A stretch of DNA of 39,967 nucleotides from NCBI GenBank assembly GCA_022449455.1, contig JAKUPL010000033.1, positions 1 through 39,967 of the forward strand. The letters are read 5' to 3'. The notes beneath the pieces were generated by a model. It ran no database searches, had not been told where the DNA came from, and worked only from the letters and a program-made list of their open reading frames with translations. Shown piece by piece: positions 24,215-32,203 of this stretch. The position numbers were made by a program, and so were the translations under genes. Source of the stretch: Alcanivorax sp. Lineage in GTDB: Bacteria > Pseudomonadota > Gammaproteobacteria > Pseudomonadales > Alcanivoracaceae. Within the stretch, counting starts at the first letter, position 1. Every line of letters starts with the position of its first letter.

Positions 24215-26393
24215 GTTAAGTCACCTGTTGATACTGACCGGCATCGCCTTGACGGTGTCGGGCTGCTGGCTGGATTCCGACTCGGACACGGCGGCCGGCG
24301 ATGACACGCCACAGCGGCCGAACATCCTGTTCGTGATCATGGACGACGTGGGCATCGATCAGATGCCGTCGATGGGCTATGGCGGCGTCCATCCGCCGAG
24401 TATGCCCAGCATCGACGCCATCGCCGCCGAAGGGGTGCGCTTCCGAAACACCTGGTCGATGCCGGAATGCTCGCCGGGCCGCGCCGCCCTGCTGGCCGGC
24501 AGCTACCCGACGCGCACCCACATCAATCAGGCGATCGGCCCCAACGACCTGGCCAACTCGCAGCTCAGCCCCTACGCCACCACCATCCCGAAACTGCTGA
24601 AACAGGCCGGCTATCAAAGCGCCATGTTCGGGAAATTCCATCTGGCCGGACCGGAGCACAACGTGGCCGGCAACGGCACGCCCGGGGAATTGGGCTGGGA
24701 TTATTTCCACGGCTGGACCGGTGGCCTGCCCGGTTCCATCGACACCACCGCCGGTGGCGTGGCACCGGAAGGCACCTATAGCTGTGGCTTCGTGCCCAGC
24801 CTTGTCGAGGACCCGCTGCACGGCGCCGCCTTCGGTGCCTGCTACGTCCAGAGCAGCGAGGGCACCGCCTGTTCGCGGTTGTCCAGTGTGGAGCACGGCG
24901 ACTCCGCCGGTCTGCAATGCCTGACCCGCGGCGGTATCCTGGTGCCGGGCCAGGCGTGTCAGGCGAGCGCGCCGGCGGCGCTGGATTTCGAGCGTGAGAA
25001 CGCCCACTACGTGTCCCCGCTGGTGATCAACAGCGAAGCGGGGGTGGAAGAGGCGCCGCTCACCGACCCCCGTGGCCGGGGCTATCGCTCCACCCTTGAA
25101 GTCGATGCCGCCCGCGACTGGATCAACACCCGTAAGGCGGGCACTCCCTGGATGGCGACGGTGAGTTTCAGCGCCGCGCACACCCCCTTGCAGGTACCTC
25201 CGGGGAACCTGTTGCCCTCGGACGCCACCGCCGCGATGCACGCCGACTGCCGCGCGGGCACCGACAACCTGGCCAATCAGCGGCTGCTCACCGATGCCCT
25301 GATCGAAGCGATGGACGTGGAATTGGGCCGGCTGCTGGTGGAAACCGGCATCGCCGAACGCGGCGAGGACGGCACCCTGCTGTATCGACCGGACAGCGAC
25401 ACCGTGGTGGTGATCGTCGGCGACAACGGTTCCCTGGGCACCACGGTGAAACCGCCCTTCGACGTCACCCGGGCCAAGGGCACCGCTTATCAGACCGGCA
25501 TCTGGGTGCCGTTGATCATCGCCGGCCCGATGGTGGACACCCCGGATCGTGACGTCGGCAATATGGTTAACGCCACCGACGTGTTTCATCTGTTTGGCGA
25601 GATCGCCGGGCTGGACGTGGCCGCGCTGATCCCCCACGGACACGATGGGGTATCGATGCTGCCCTATCTGCTGGATCCCGCCCAACCCGGTCTGCGTGAC
25701 TACAACTTCGCCGAGGGCGGCTTGAACCTGCAGGCCGATGGCGGTCGTAATGGCCCCTGCGTGATCGCCGCCACCTGTTCGCACACGCCGGTCAACAAGG
25801 CGGTGTGCGAGGACAACGGCGGCGTCTGGTGGGGCGTTGGCGCCGATGCGCCGGAGGTGGTGCGGGGCGATCTGACGCAATGCTGGCAGGTCAATCAGGC
25901 GATCTATCAAGACGACCCGGCGCGCTACGACGCTGACCGCAAGGGCATGGGCTGGACCGTCTATCAGGCGGTGCGTGACGACGAGTACAAACTGGTGCGC
26001 AACCATGCGCTGGATTACGACATCGACAGCGATGGCCCCATCGACGTGTATTCCGAGGAGTTCTACCGCATCGATCAACAGGCGCCGACGCCCAGGCTGG
26101 ACAGCGAGGGCAGCGACCTGCTGGCCGGCGGTGATCCGTCATCGCTCAGTGATGAAGAGCGTGCCCGCCACGCCGAGCTGAGTGACCAGCTCGACGCGAT
26201 TCTGGCGTCACCGGGCGAGTGCCCCGGCGACGGCAATCAGGATCGCCGGGTGGACGAAGCCGACCTGGCCAACCTCGACGCCCTGGTCGACGGCGGTTGG
26301 AGCGGCTCCAGCGTTTACGATTTCAACCTGGACGGCGTCACGGACGCCGTGGACCGGGCGGTGATCTCCGACCATTTCGGGCCGTGCCCCTGA
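24207..26393 (+). CDS. Lipoprotein sulfatase 2 with C-terminal dockerin-like repeats
   Basis: A 728-residue paralogue of sulfatase 1. Lipobox VSGC has Cys20, and the core begins RPNILFVIMDDVGIDQ (metal Asp46/Asp47). ECSPGR carries formylglycine Cys88 (CxPxR satisfied). Later motifs are GKFHLAG, SAAHTPLQVPP and VGDNGSLG. The two proteins share near-identical blocks such as GVRFRNTWSMP and NDLANSQ.SPY, and the tail GDGNQDRRVDEADLA plus FNLDGVTDAVDRAVISDHFG again looks like dockerin EF-hand repeats; the second residue pattern of the first loop (D-R instead of D-G) is weaker. Cys-rich inserts differ in detail, suggesting different substrates. The start is ATG 24207 after AAGGAGGGG, overlapping the cytochrome stop. 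A longer frame from 24090 lacks a lipoprotein signal and is rejected. Confidence 0.88.
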   Translation: MNRLSHLLILTGIALTVSGCWLDSDSDTAAGDDTPQRPNILFVIMDDVGIDQMPSMGYGGVHPPSMPSIDAIAAEGVRFRNTWSMPECSPGRAALLAGSYPTRTHINQAIGPNDLANSQLSPYATTIPKLLKQAGYQSAMFGKFHLAGPEHNVAGNGTPGELGWDYFHGWTGGLPGSIDTTAGGVAPEGTYSCGFVPSLVEDPLHGAAFGACYVQSSEGTACSRLSSVEHGDSAGLQCLTRGGILVPGQACQASAPAALDFERENAHYVSPLVINSEAGVEEAPLTDPRGRGYRSTLEVDAARDWINTRKAGTPWMATVSFSAAHTPLQVPPGNLLPSDATAAMHADCRAGTDNLANQRLLTDALIEAMDVELGRLLVETGIAERGEDGTLLYRPDSDTVVVIVGDNGSLGTTVKPPFDVTRAKGTAYQTGIWVPLIIAGPMVDTPDRDVGNMVNATDVFHLFGEIAGLDVAALIPHGHDGVSMLPYLLDPAQPGLRDYNFAEGGLNLQADGGRNGPCVIAATCSHTPVNKAVCEDNGGVWWGVGADAPEVVRGDLTQCWQVNQAIYQDDPARYDADRKGMGWTVYQAVRDDEYKLVRNHALDYDIDSDGPIDVYSEEFYRIDQQAPTPRLDSEGSDLLAGGDPSSLSDEERARHAELSDQLDAILASPGECPGDGNQDRRVDEADLANLDALVDGGWSGSSVYDFNLDGVTDAVDRAVISDHFGPCP

Positions 26394-26413
26394 TCCATTG
26401 GCGGCGATCCGCC

Positions 26414-27856
26414 CTACATCAACTTCATCAACGGCAGCGCCAGCAGGGTGATCAGCAGCGCCGCCACCAGGTTGAGCACGAAGCCGGCGCGGATCATGGA
26501 CTGGATGCGCATGTGGCCGGCGGCGAACACGATGGCGTTGGGCGGCGTGGCCACCGGCATCATGAAGGCGCAGCTGGCGGCCAGGGCCGCCGGCACCGTG
26601 GCCAGCAGCGGCGAGATGTCCTGGGACACCGCCAGGGCGCCGAGCAGCGGCAGGAAGGCGGCGGCGGTGGCGGTGTTGGAGGTGACCTCGGTGAGGAACA
26701 GGATCACCAGCACCACCAGCCCGATCAGCACCAGGATCGGGAAGCCCTCCAGCACCTGCAATTGCTCGGCGATCCATTGCGCCAGACCGGAGCCGGAAAT
26801 CGCCGCCGCCAGGGACAGGCCGCCGCCGAACAGCAGCAGCACGCCCCAGGGCAGGTTACGAGCCGCTTCCCAGTTCAGCAGGCGCTCGCCACGGCGGCCG
26901 CCGCTGGGCACCAGGAACATCAGCAGCCCGGCGGCGATGGCGATGCCGGTGTCGCTGAGCCAGTCCAGCCCGTAGCGATGGACCAGCAGAGGGCGGGCGA
27001 TCCAGGTCAGCGCGGCGAGCGCGAAGATGATCGCCACCCGCTTTTCCGCGCGGCTGATCGGGCCCATCTTGGCCAGTTCGTCGCGGATCATGGTGCCGCT
27101 GTCGTCGTTGTCCAGCTTGAAGCCGCCCCGGGTCAGCCACCACCAGGCGATCAGCATCATGGTGACGCTGATCGGCACGCCCACGATCATCCATTGTGCG
27201 AAGCCCAGCTCGATGCCCTGGTTGTCGCTCAGGTAGCCGGCCAGCAGGGAGTTGGGCGGTGTGCCGATCAGGGTGGCCACGCCGCCGATGCTGGCGGCGT
27301 AGGCGATCGCCAGCAGCAGGGCGGTGGCGTAGCGGTTCACCTCGCGCTCGTCGCCGCCGTCCAGCAGGCTGATCACCGACATGCCGATGGGCAGCATCAT
27401 GATGGCGGTGGCGGTGTTCGACACCCACATGCTGAGAAAGCCGGTGGCGATCATGAAGCCGCCGATCTGCCGGCGCGGCTTGGCGCCGACCAGGCGCAAC
27501 ACGTGCAGGGCGAGGCGCCGGTGCAGGTGCCAGTGCTGCATGGCCAGGCCCAGCAGGAAGCCGCCGAAGAACAGAAACACCACCGGGTTGGCATAGGCGC
27601 CGGCGGTGCTGGACATGCCGGCGATGCCCAGCGGCGGCGCCAGGGCCAGCGGCAGCAGGGCGGTGGCCGGAATCGGCAGCGCTTCGGTGGCCCACCAGGT
27701 GGCCATCAGCAGCGCCAGGCCGACACAGTGCCAGGCCGGATCGGACAGGCCCGCCGGCGCCGGGCCCAGCAGGGTGATCAGCAACCAAAGCGGCCCCAGC
27801 CAGAGGCCGATGCGGGCGGCCTTGCCGGCGGGGGCGGGGGAGGAATCAGAAGACAT
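26414..27856 (-). CDS. DASS-family (SLC13) anion:Na+ symporter
   Basis: A 480-residue inner-membrane transporter with about 11-13 hydrophobic segments. The two inverted-repeat halves each carry the SNT signature of the family (WVSNTATAIMMLP and VTSNTATAAAFLP), plus TLIGTPPNSLLAG and ATPPNAIVFAAGHM, which form the sodium- and substrate-binding hairpins. Family members move dicarboxylates such as succinate, or inorganic sulfate. The motifs do not settle which; similarity to bacterial dicarboxylate carriers favours C4-dicarboxylates, while the neighbouring sulfatase gene raises sulfate as an alternative. It is convergent with sulfatase 2 (20-bp gap), so it is not part of that operon. The start at 27856 gives a polar N-terminus (MSSDSSPAPAGK) before the first helix. 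Confidence 0.9.
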   Translation of the reverse strand: MSSDSSPAPAGKAARIGLWLGPLWLLITLLGPAPAGLSDPAWHCVGLALLMATWWATEALPIPATALLPLALAPPLGIAGMSSTAGAYANPVVFLFFGGFLLGLAMQHWHLHRRLALHVLRLVGAKPRRQIGGFMIATGFLSMWVSNTATAIMMLPIGMSVISLLDGGDEREVNRYATALLLAIAYAASIGGVATLIGTPPNSLLAGYLSDNQGIELGFAQWMIVGVPISVTMMLIAWWWLTRGGFKLDNDDSGTMIRDELAKMGPISRAEKRVAIIFALAALTWIARPLLVHRYGLDWLSDTGIAIAAGLLMFLVPSGGRRGERLLNWEAARNLPWGVLLLFGGGLSLAAAISGSGLAQWIAEQLQVLEGFPILVLIGLVVLVILFLTEVTSNTATAAAFLPLLGALAVSQDISPLLATVPAALAASCAFMMPVATPPNAIVFAAGHMRIQSMIRAGFVLNLVAALLITLLALPLMKLM

Positions 27857-28006
27857 GGGACAGTCCGGTTGGCGATACGGGGGCCCGGCCGGAACCGGGC
27901 GAAGGGCGGGATTTTACCCAAGCCGGGGCGGCAGGTGCAGGGGGGTGGGTCGCGAAATCCGCCGTCGCCGCTGCCGGGCGGGTAAAAAACCGCGTATCCT
28001 GCGCCC

Positions 28007-28621
28007 ATGACGCTACCCGCCCCCCGAGACCCCAAGCTGTGGCCGCACGCCGGCCTGTTCGCCGCCCTGGTGCTGCTGCTGGGGTTGGCCCACGAGTGGG
28101 TGAACCCGTGGCTGCGTTATGACCGCGCGGCGCTGCTGGATGGCCAGCTGTGGCGGCTGTTCACCGGCCATCTGGTGCATCTCAATCACTGGCACACGCT
28201 GATGAATCTGGCCGGCCTGGGGCTGATCCTGTGGTTCTTCCGGGATCTGCTGGATCGCCGCCGTTTCTGGCTGTGGTTGCTGGTGTGCGCGCCGCTCAGC
28301 GGGCTGGCTCTGTTGCTGCTGGATCCGCGGTTGGACTGGTACGTGGGCCTGTCCGGTCTGTTGCAGGGGCTGTTGGTGCTGTGTCTGCTGCTCGGCTGGC
28401 GCGGGCACCCGGGGCTGCATTCGCTGGTGCTGGCGGTGGTGGCGGGCCGGCTGATCTGGGAGCAGACGCCGGGCTACGACCTGGATTATCTGCGTGCCTG
28501 GATTCACGGCCGGGTGTACGTCAACGCCCATCTCTACGGGGCGATCAGCGGTGCCCTGCTGGCGGCGGCCATCGCGCTGCGCGCCCGCTTTGCGGGTTCC
28601 GCGATACAGCCGCCGGCGTGA
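28007..28621 (+). CDS. rrtA: Rhombosortase (rhomboid-family GlyGly-CTERM protease)
   Basis: A 204-residue intramembrane serine protease with about six hydrophobic segments. It has the rhomboid catalytic dyad: Ser116 in VGLSGLLQG and His175 in VNAHLYGAISG. The block WRLFTGHLVHLNHWHTLMNLAGL (residues 49-71) is typical of the rhombosortase subfamily, which cleaves the C-terminal GlyGly-CTERM sorting signal of type II-secreted or surface proteins. The length fits the subfamily. No GlyGly-CTERM substrate is encoded in this window (the two sulfatases end in a soluble dockerin-like tail). It is divergent from the DASS gene and 43 bp upstream of holD. Confidence 0.88.
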   Translation: MTLPAPRDPKLWPHAGLFAALVLLLGLAHEWVNPWLRYDRAALLDGQLWRLFTGHLVHLNHWHTLMNLAGLGLILWFFRDLLDRRRFWLWLLVCAPLSGLALLLLDPRLDWYVGLSGLLQGLLVLCLLLGWRGHPGLHSLVLAVVAGRLIWEQTPGYDLDYLRAWIHGRVYVNAHLYGAISGALLAAAIALRARFAGSAIQPPA

Positions 28622-28664
28622 ATTTGCTAAGCTGCGCGTCATCTCTTTATTCGTCGAGCCGACC

Positions 28665-29438
28665 ATGAACGAAGCGCAACGCCAAAGCTACCTGCGGGCC
28701 CTGGGGCTGACCCCGTGGGTGGCGCGGGTGCCGTTGCCCGGCGCGGCGCCCAGCGAAGCGCTGGACTGGGAGGCGGAGACCGACCACCAGCCCACGCCCA
28801 TGGCCGACGCGGTGCCGGCCAGCGCGGTGCCCCGGCCGACCCCCAAGGAAAGCGCCCCGGCGGTGGTGGCGGAAGCCCCTTCCGCTTTCCGGACGGCGTT
28901 GGACGCCCCCTCAACGACAAACCCGGAGCCTGCCTCGCGGGGCCGTGAGACCGCGCCGGCGAACCCCTCCGCCGCGGCCGGTGGCGCCCTGGTGTTCACC
29001 CTGGAAGTGCACCTGGCCGGCGACACCTGGGTGGCGTTCCAGCAGGAGGACGCCCAGGCGCCGGAGCTGGGCCGGCACACCGGCGCCCTGGCGGCGGCGT
29101 TGCTGGCCCTGTACCGCGCCACTCCGGAGCGGCCCCGGCGGTTCTACTGCCCGCTGGCGGGGCAGCCCACGGCGGCGGCGGAAGCCGGCCAGGCCCTGCG
29201 CGCCTTCCTGGCCGGCCTGGCCGGCCGTTACGGCGGTGAGCGGGTGCTGCTGTGCCTCGACGAACCGCTGGCCGAGGCGCTGTTCGACACCGCCCGCTAC
29301 CAGGGCTTCCGCCTCGGCGAGCGGCCGGCGCTGGTGGTGAGCAGCCTGGAGGAGATGCTCGCCGATCCGGTACGTCACAAGAGCGCCAGCTGGCGGGCCA
29401 TGCGCGGTGAGGGCTTCGGCGGGGCCGGGCAACAATGA
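28665..29438 (+). CDS. holD: DNA polymerase III psi subunit, HolD-like
   Basis: A 257-residue protein. Its N-terminus (RQSYLRALGLTPWVARVPLPGA) matches the clamp-loader-binding peptide of HolD (LQQLGITQW.LRRPG in E. coli), and its C-terminus (VSSLEEMLADPVRHKSASWRAM) matches the HolD ending (SPALTDLRANPTARAALWQQI). Between them is a Pro/Ala-rich, probably disordered linker (about 40-115) and a folded domain of about 115-230. It is much longer than E. coli HolD (137 residues), like the divergent psi subunits of pseudomonads. It lies directly before rimI with an ATGA overlap, the same holD-rimI order as in E. coli. Psi links the chi subunit and SSB to the clamp loader. The ATG at 28665 was chosen because the conserved peptide starts right after it. 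Confidence 0.82.
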   Translation: MNEAQRQSYLRALGLTPWVARVPLPGAAPSEALDWEAETDHQPTPMADAVPASAVPRPTPKESAPAVVAEAPSAFRTALDAPSTTNPEPASRGRETAPANPSAAAGGALVFTLEVHLAGDTWVAFQQEDAQAPELGRHTGALAAALLALYRATPERPRRFYCPLAGQPTAAAEAGQALRAFLAGLAGRYGGERVLLCLDEPLAEALFDTARYQGFRLGERPALVVSSLEEMLADPVRHKSASWRAMRGEGFGGAGQQ

Positions 29439-29911
29439 CCGACGGCCCCTGGGGCGCGCGTTTGCGCGCCCTGACCAGCGCCGATCTGGCGCCGGTGCTG
29501 GCCATCGAGACGGCCAGCCAGCCCACCCCCTGGACCCTGGGCAATTTCCGTGACTGTCTGCACAGCGGCTACCGCTGCCAACTGGCCACCGTGGACGGTG
29601 AGCCGGTGGCCTTCATGATCCTCTCCAGCGTGCTCGACGAGAGCCACCTGCTGAACATCGCCGTGGCCCCGGCCTGGCAGCGGCGCGGCCTGGCCCGCTG
29701 GATGCTGCGCCGGGCGCTGGCCGAGGCGGATGCCGCCGGTCACTCGCTGATGTTTCTGGAAGTGCGCGCCGGCAACCAGGCGGCGCGGCGGCTGTACGCG
29801 GAACTGGGCTTCGTGGAGACCGGGCGGCGCAAGGGCTACTACCGCACCTTGGGCGAAGAGCGGGAAGACGCGGTGCTGATGATGGTGGAAATCGGCGGCG
29901 GCCATAAATAA
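29435..29911 (+). CDS. rimI: Ribosomal protein S18 N-alanine acetyltransferase RimI
   Basis: A 158-residue GNAT acetyltransferase that acetylates the N-terminal alanine of ribosomal protein S18 in the cytoplasm. Visible motifs are LRALTSADLAPVLAIE, PWTLGNFRDCL (the conserved PW), LLNIAVAPAWQRRGLARWML (acetyl-CoA pyrophosphate loop, Q-R-R-G-L-A) and FLEVRAGNQAARRLYAELGFVETGRRKGYY, which is diagnostic of RimI. The start overlaps the holD stop by four bases, implying translational coupling. Confidence 0.96.
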   Translation: MTDGPWGARLRALTSADLAPVLAIETASQPTPWTLGNFRDCLHSGYRCQLATVDGEPVAFMILSSVLDESHLLNIAVAPAWQRRGLARWMLRRALAEADAAGHSLMFLEVRAGNQAARRLYAELGFVETGRRKGYYRTLGEEREDAVLMMVEIGGGHK

Positions 29912-29931
29912 GGCCCGCCGCCGGGGCGCGT

Positions 29932-30357
29932 TTAGCGGTCCGGGCGCGGGATGCGCCAGCCGTCCTCGCCGCGCTGCAGGTCCAGGCGTCGCTCCTGGCG
30001 GAAGGTTTCGCCGGCCTCGAAATTGCCGAACTCGATGCGCACGGCGGACAGCGCCATCACCATGGCGAACCGGTCCATGGCGTTGCGGTCCTCGTCCTCC
30101 TTCACCGCCTTGCCGTACTCCGACAGGCCCTGGCGGGCCTCCAGGGTATAGAGCACGTCCAGGGTGTACTGGTCATCGTTTTCCTGGGGGTAGGCGTTGA
30201 CGATTTCCACCTCGGTGACTTGCAGCAGCTCGTCCAGGTGCGCGGCGCGCAGTTCCTGATTGAGGGCCTCGCGGACGGTGCCGTTATCCGGGGTGTCGCT
30301 GCAGGCGGCCAGCAGGGTCAGCAGCGCCAGCAGGCCGGCGAGAGAAAGCGCGCGCAT
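29932..30357 (-). CDS. Small lipoprotein of unknown function
   Basis: A 141-residue protein with a clear lipoprotein signal: hydrophobic LAGLLALLTLL followed by lipobox LAAC (Cys19), then Ser20 and Asp21. Asp immediately after the cysteine is the inner-membrane retention signal in E. coli, but here it is one position later, so outer-membrane sorting is possible. The mature part is acidic, with VREALNQELRAAHLDELLQVTEVEIVNAY, a region that looks like a mixed alpha/beta fold of about 100 residues, and a tail ending in GWRIPRPDR. I do not recognise a family. It is convergent with rimI (20-bp gap) and is followed upstream by a GC-rich gap of 125 bp before the HDOD gene's stop. Confidence 0.75.
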   Translation of the reverse strand: MRALSLAGLLALLTLLAACSDTPDNGTVREALNQELRAAHLDELLQVTEVEIVNAYPQENDDQYTLDVLYTLEARQGLSEYGKAVKEDEDRNAMDRFAMVMALSAVRIEFGNFEAGETFRQERRLDLQRGEDGWRIPRPDR

Positions 30358-30482
30358 GGGGCATCCTTGTTATCGCTGTCTTGTTATCGGCGCTACTGTA
30401 GCACGGGGCCGATGGCCGCACATGGCCCGCCGGCCGGGCCGCCGGCGGCGTTGCGGACAGCGCGGGCCGGCGGCCTGGACCT

Positions 30483-31727
30483 CTATTCCGGAAAGCTCAT
30501 TGACTGCTGCACCTGGCGGGCCCAGGCCACGCTGTGCCGGTAGGCCACCTCGTAGTAGGCGCGCTCCTTGAGCAGATGCAGATCGTCGAAGCGGCCGGCC
30601 TGATACGCCTCCACCTCGGTGAGAATTTCCCCCAGCCCGCCCTCGCGGGTGAGCAGCGCCGCCTTCACCGGCTGGCTCAGCGGCACCTGCTCCATCAGGT
30701 CGTGCATGCTCATGTCCAGCAGAGTGTCCAGCTGGGACAGCAGGCCGACGATGAAATGGTCCACCGGGCTGGATCGGTCGCACAGTTCCGACAGGGTTTC
30801 GCACATGCGGCCGCGCACCAGCATGTCCCGGGCCAGGGCCTCGGGTTTGTCGGGCACGCCTTCCACCAGAAACAGATTCGCCCAGCGGCGAATTTCGTCC
30901 AGGCCGAGCAGGGCGATGGCGTGGGAAATGGTGCTGACTTCCCGGCGCAGGCCCACGGCGGCGGAATTGACGGTCTTGAGAATGCGCCAGGTGAGCTGGG
31001 CGTCCTTGATGGCGATTTCTTCCAGCCGCGCCGGGGAGGCGTCCGGGTTGTGCAGTTCGGACAGCAGTTGCAGCAGCAGCAGTTTGTTGCCGGCGATTTT
31101 CTTGCCCTTGACCGGTTCCGGTTTGCTGAGGAAATCCCCCTGATAATAGTCGAAGCCCAGTTCCAGGCAGCGGCGGAAGGCGTCCCGGTCGTCCAGGTGA
31201 TCCGCCAGCTTCTCCACGCCGTGGCGGCGCAGCCGCTCGGCCGCCCGTTCCACCGCGGCGGCGTCCAGGGCGCGGGTGTTGACCTTGACGATGTGCATGA
31301 TGTCGAGCAGCACATCCAGTTCGTCGTCGTCCGGGTCGTAGTCGGCCAGGGCCAGCCGGTAGCCGCGCCGTGCCAGCCCGCGCAGCCGTTCCACCAGGTC
31401 CGAGGTAAGCAGCAGCTCGCCGGGCACCTCGAGGATGTACTGCTTGCGGGGCAGCGCCGGCAGTTGCGGCGCCAGCAGCATCTCCTCGGTGACCCGTAAA
31501 AAGCTGGGCACCGATTGGATGCGGCCTTTCTGGAACAGGGAGGTGTAGGTGCCCAGGATCACCGGGCCGCTGTGCTCCAGGTCGGCCAGGGACGCGCCCT
31601 GGCCGTCTTCGCCTTGCACCAGCAGTTGCAGAGCGGCCACGTCATGGCCCCGGGTGTAGACCGGACGGCAGGCCAGCAGCACCTCCAGTTTTTCTTCCGT
31701 TTCCAGAAGGTCGCGGGTTTTGCTCAC
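30483..31727 (-). CDS. Degenerate EAL plus HDOD domain protein (YuxH-like)
   Basis: A 414-residue cytoplasmic signalling protein. The N-terminal half (about 15-200) has an EAL fold but lacks catalytic residues: the EAL tripeptide position reads LQLLV, DDFG is replaced by DYDP, and only the late QGDFLSKP motif is conserved. It should therefore not hydrolyse c-di-GMP. The C-terminal half is an HDOD domain (KIAGNKLLLLQLLSEL, DAQLTWRILKTVNSA, ISHAIALLGLDEIRRWANL). Related EAL-HDOD proteins of this layout, such as Vibrio CdgJ, affect motility. The start is GTG 31727 with AGGAAT upstream, 25 bp after the flgN stop, so it is probably the last gene of the flgM-flgN transcript and under sigma28 control. 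Confidence 0.87.
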   Translation of the reverse strand: MSKTRDLLETEEKLEVLLACRPVYTRGHDVAALQLLVQGEDGQGASLADLEHSGPVILGTYTSLFQKGRIQSVPSFLRVTEEMLLAPQLPALPRKQYILEVPGELLLTSDLVERLRGLARRGYRLALADYDPDDDELDVLLDIMHIVKVNTRALDAAAVERAAERLRRHGVEKLADHLDDRDAFRRCLELGFDYYQGDFLSKPEPVKGKKIAGNKLLLLQLLSELHNPDASPARLEEIAIKDAQLTWRILKTVNSAAVGLRREVSTISHAIALLGLDEIRRWANLFLVEGVPDKPEALARDMLVRGRMCETLSELCDRSSPVDHFIVGLLSQLDTLLDMSMHDLMEQVPLSQPVKAALLTREGGLGEILTEVEAYQAGRFDDLHLLKERAYYEVAYRHSVAWARQVQQSMSFPE

Positions 31728-31752
31728 GAGAGGGGATTCCTGATGGTCGGGG

Positions 31753-32202
31753 TCAGGCCCGCTGGTCGAGCCGGCGGCCGCTGCCGCGGGCCTGGCCGTC
31801 GGGGCCGTACAGGCGTTGCCCGGCCTGCTCCTGAAGCACGTTGAGCAGGCGTTGATTGTGTTCCATGCGCACACCGATCACGGTGCCGTTGTCCCGGTTG
31901 AGGCGGGCCGCCCGCCGGGCGGTGTCGAGAATGCCGTGCCACAGGGCGGCGCAGCCGGCGTCGCCGGCGGCGCGCTGGTCACCGTCGCGGTCGTCCGGGT
32001 AGCCGAGCCGCTGCTGCACTTGCCGCCGTTGCCGCTCGAACCGCTCCAGCTCCGCCAGGCGCTCGCGCTTGCGGGCGGCCACCTCGGCCAGTTGCTCGCC
32101 GTCCACCTGGCCGGCGGCCAGCAGCCGCCGCTCGTGGTCGAGCAACGTCACCAGGTCATCCAGGCGGGCCCGATGGTCGCGCAGGTGCGCCGCCAGGCTC
32201 AT
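31753..32202 (-). CDS. flgN: Flagellar export chaperone FlgN
   Basis: A 149-residue helical, charged protein. In the cytoplasm FlgN escorts the hook-junction proteins FlgK and FlgL to the export gate. The sequence is a coiled-coil-like heptad run (LDDLVTLLDHERRLLAAGQVDGEQLAEVAARKRERLAELERF) followed by a second helix with RRAARLNRDNGTVIGVRMEHNQRLLNVLQEQ, typical of FlgN, and a Gly/Arg tail. The ATG at 32202 lies one base beyond the flgM stop; a longer frame to 32244 would overlap flgM and is rejected. The identification depends on both sequence and position. Confidence 0.9.
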   Translation of the reverse strand: MSLAAHLRDHRARLDDLVTLLDHERRLLAAGQVDGEQLAEVAARKRERLAELERFERQRRQVQQRLGYPDDRDGDQRAAGDAGCAALWHGILDTARRAARLNRDNGTVIGVRMEHNQRLLNVLQEQAGQRLYGPDGQARGSGRRLDQRA

Positions 32203-32203
32203 A

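Noticed and set aside
17045..26393. Cluster as a mobile genomic island
   Set aside because: No integrase, tRNA, flanking direct repeats or transposase was seen, and base composition looks similar to the flanks by eye; REP elements on one side are common in the rest of the genome type.
26399..26416. Hairpin GGCGG-CGAT-CCGCC between sulfatase 2 and the DASS gene as a terminator
   Set aside because: The stem is only 5 bp, has no T-tract on either strand and overlaps the DASS stop codon; it may be chance in GC-rich sequence.
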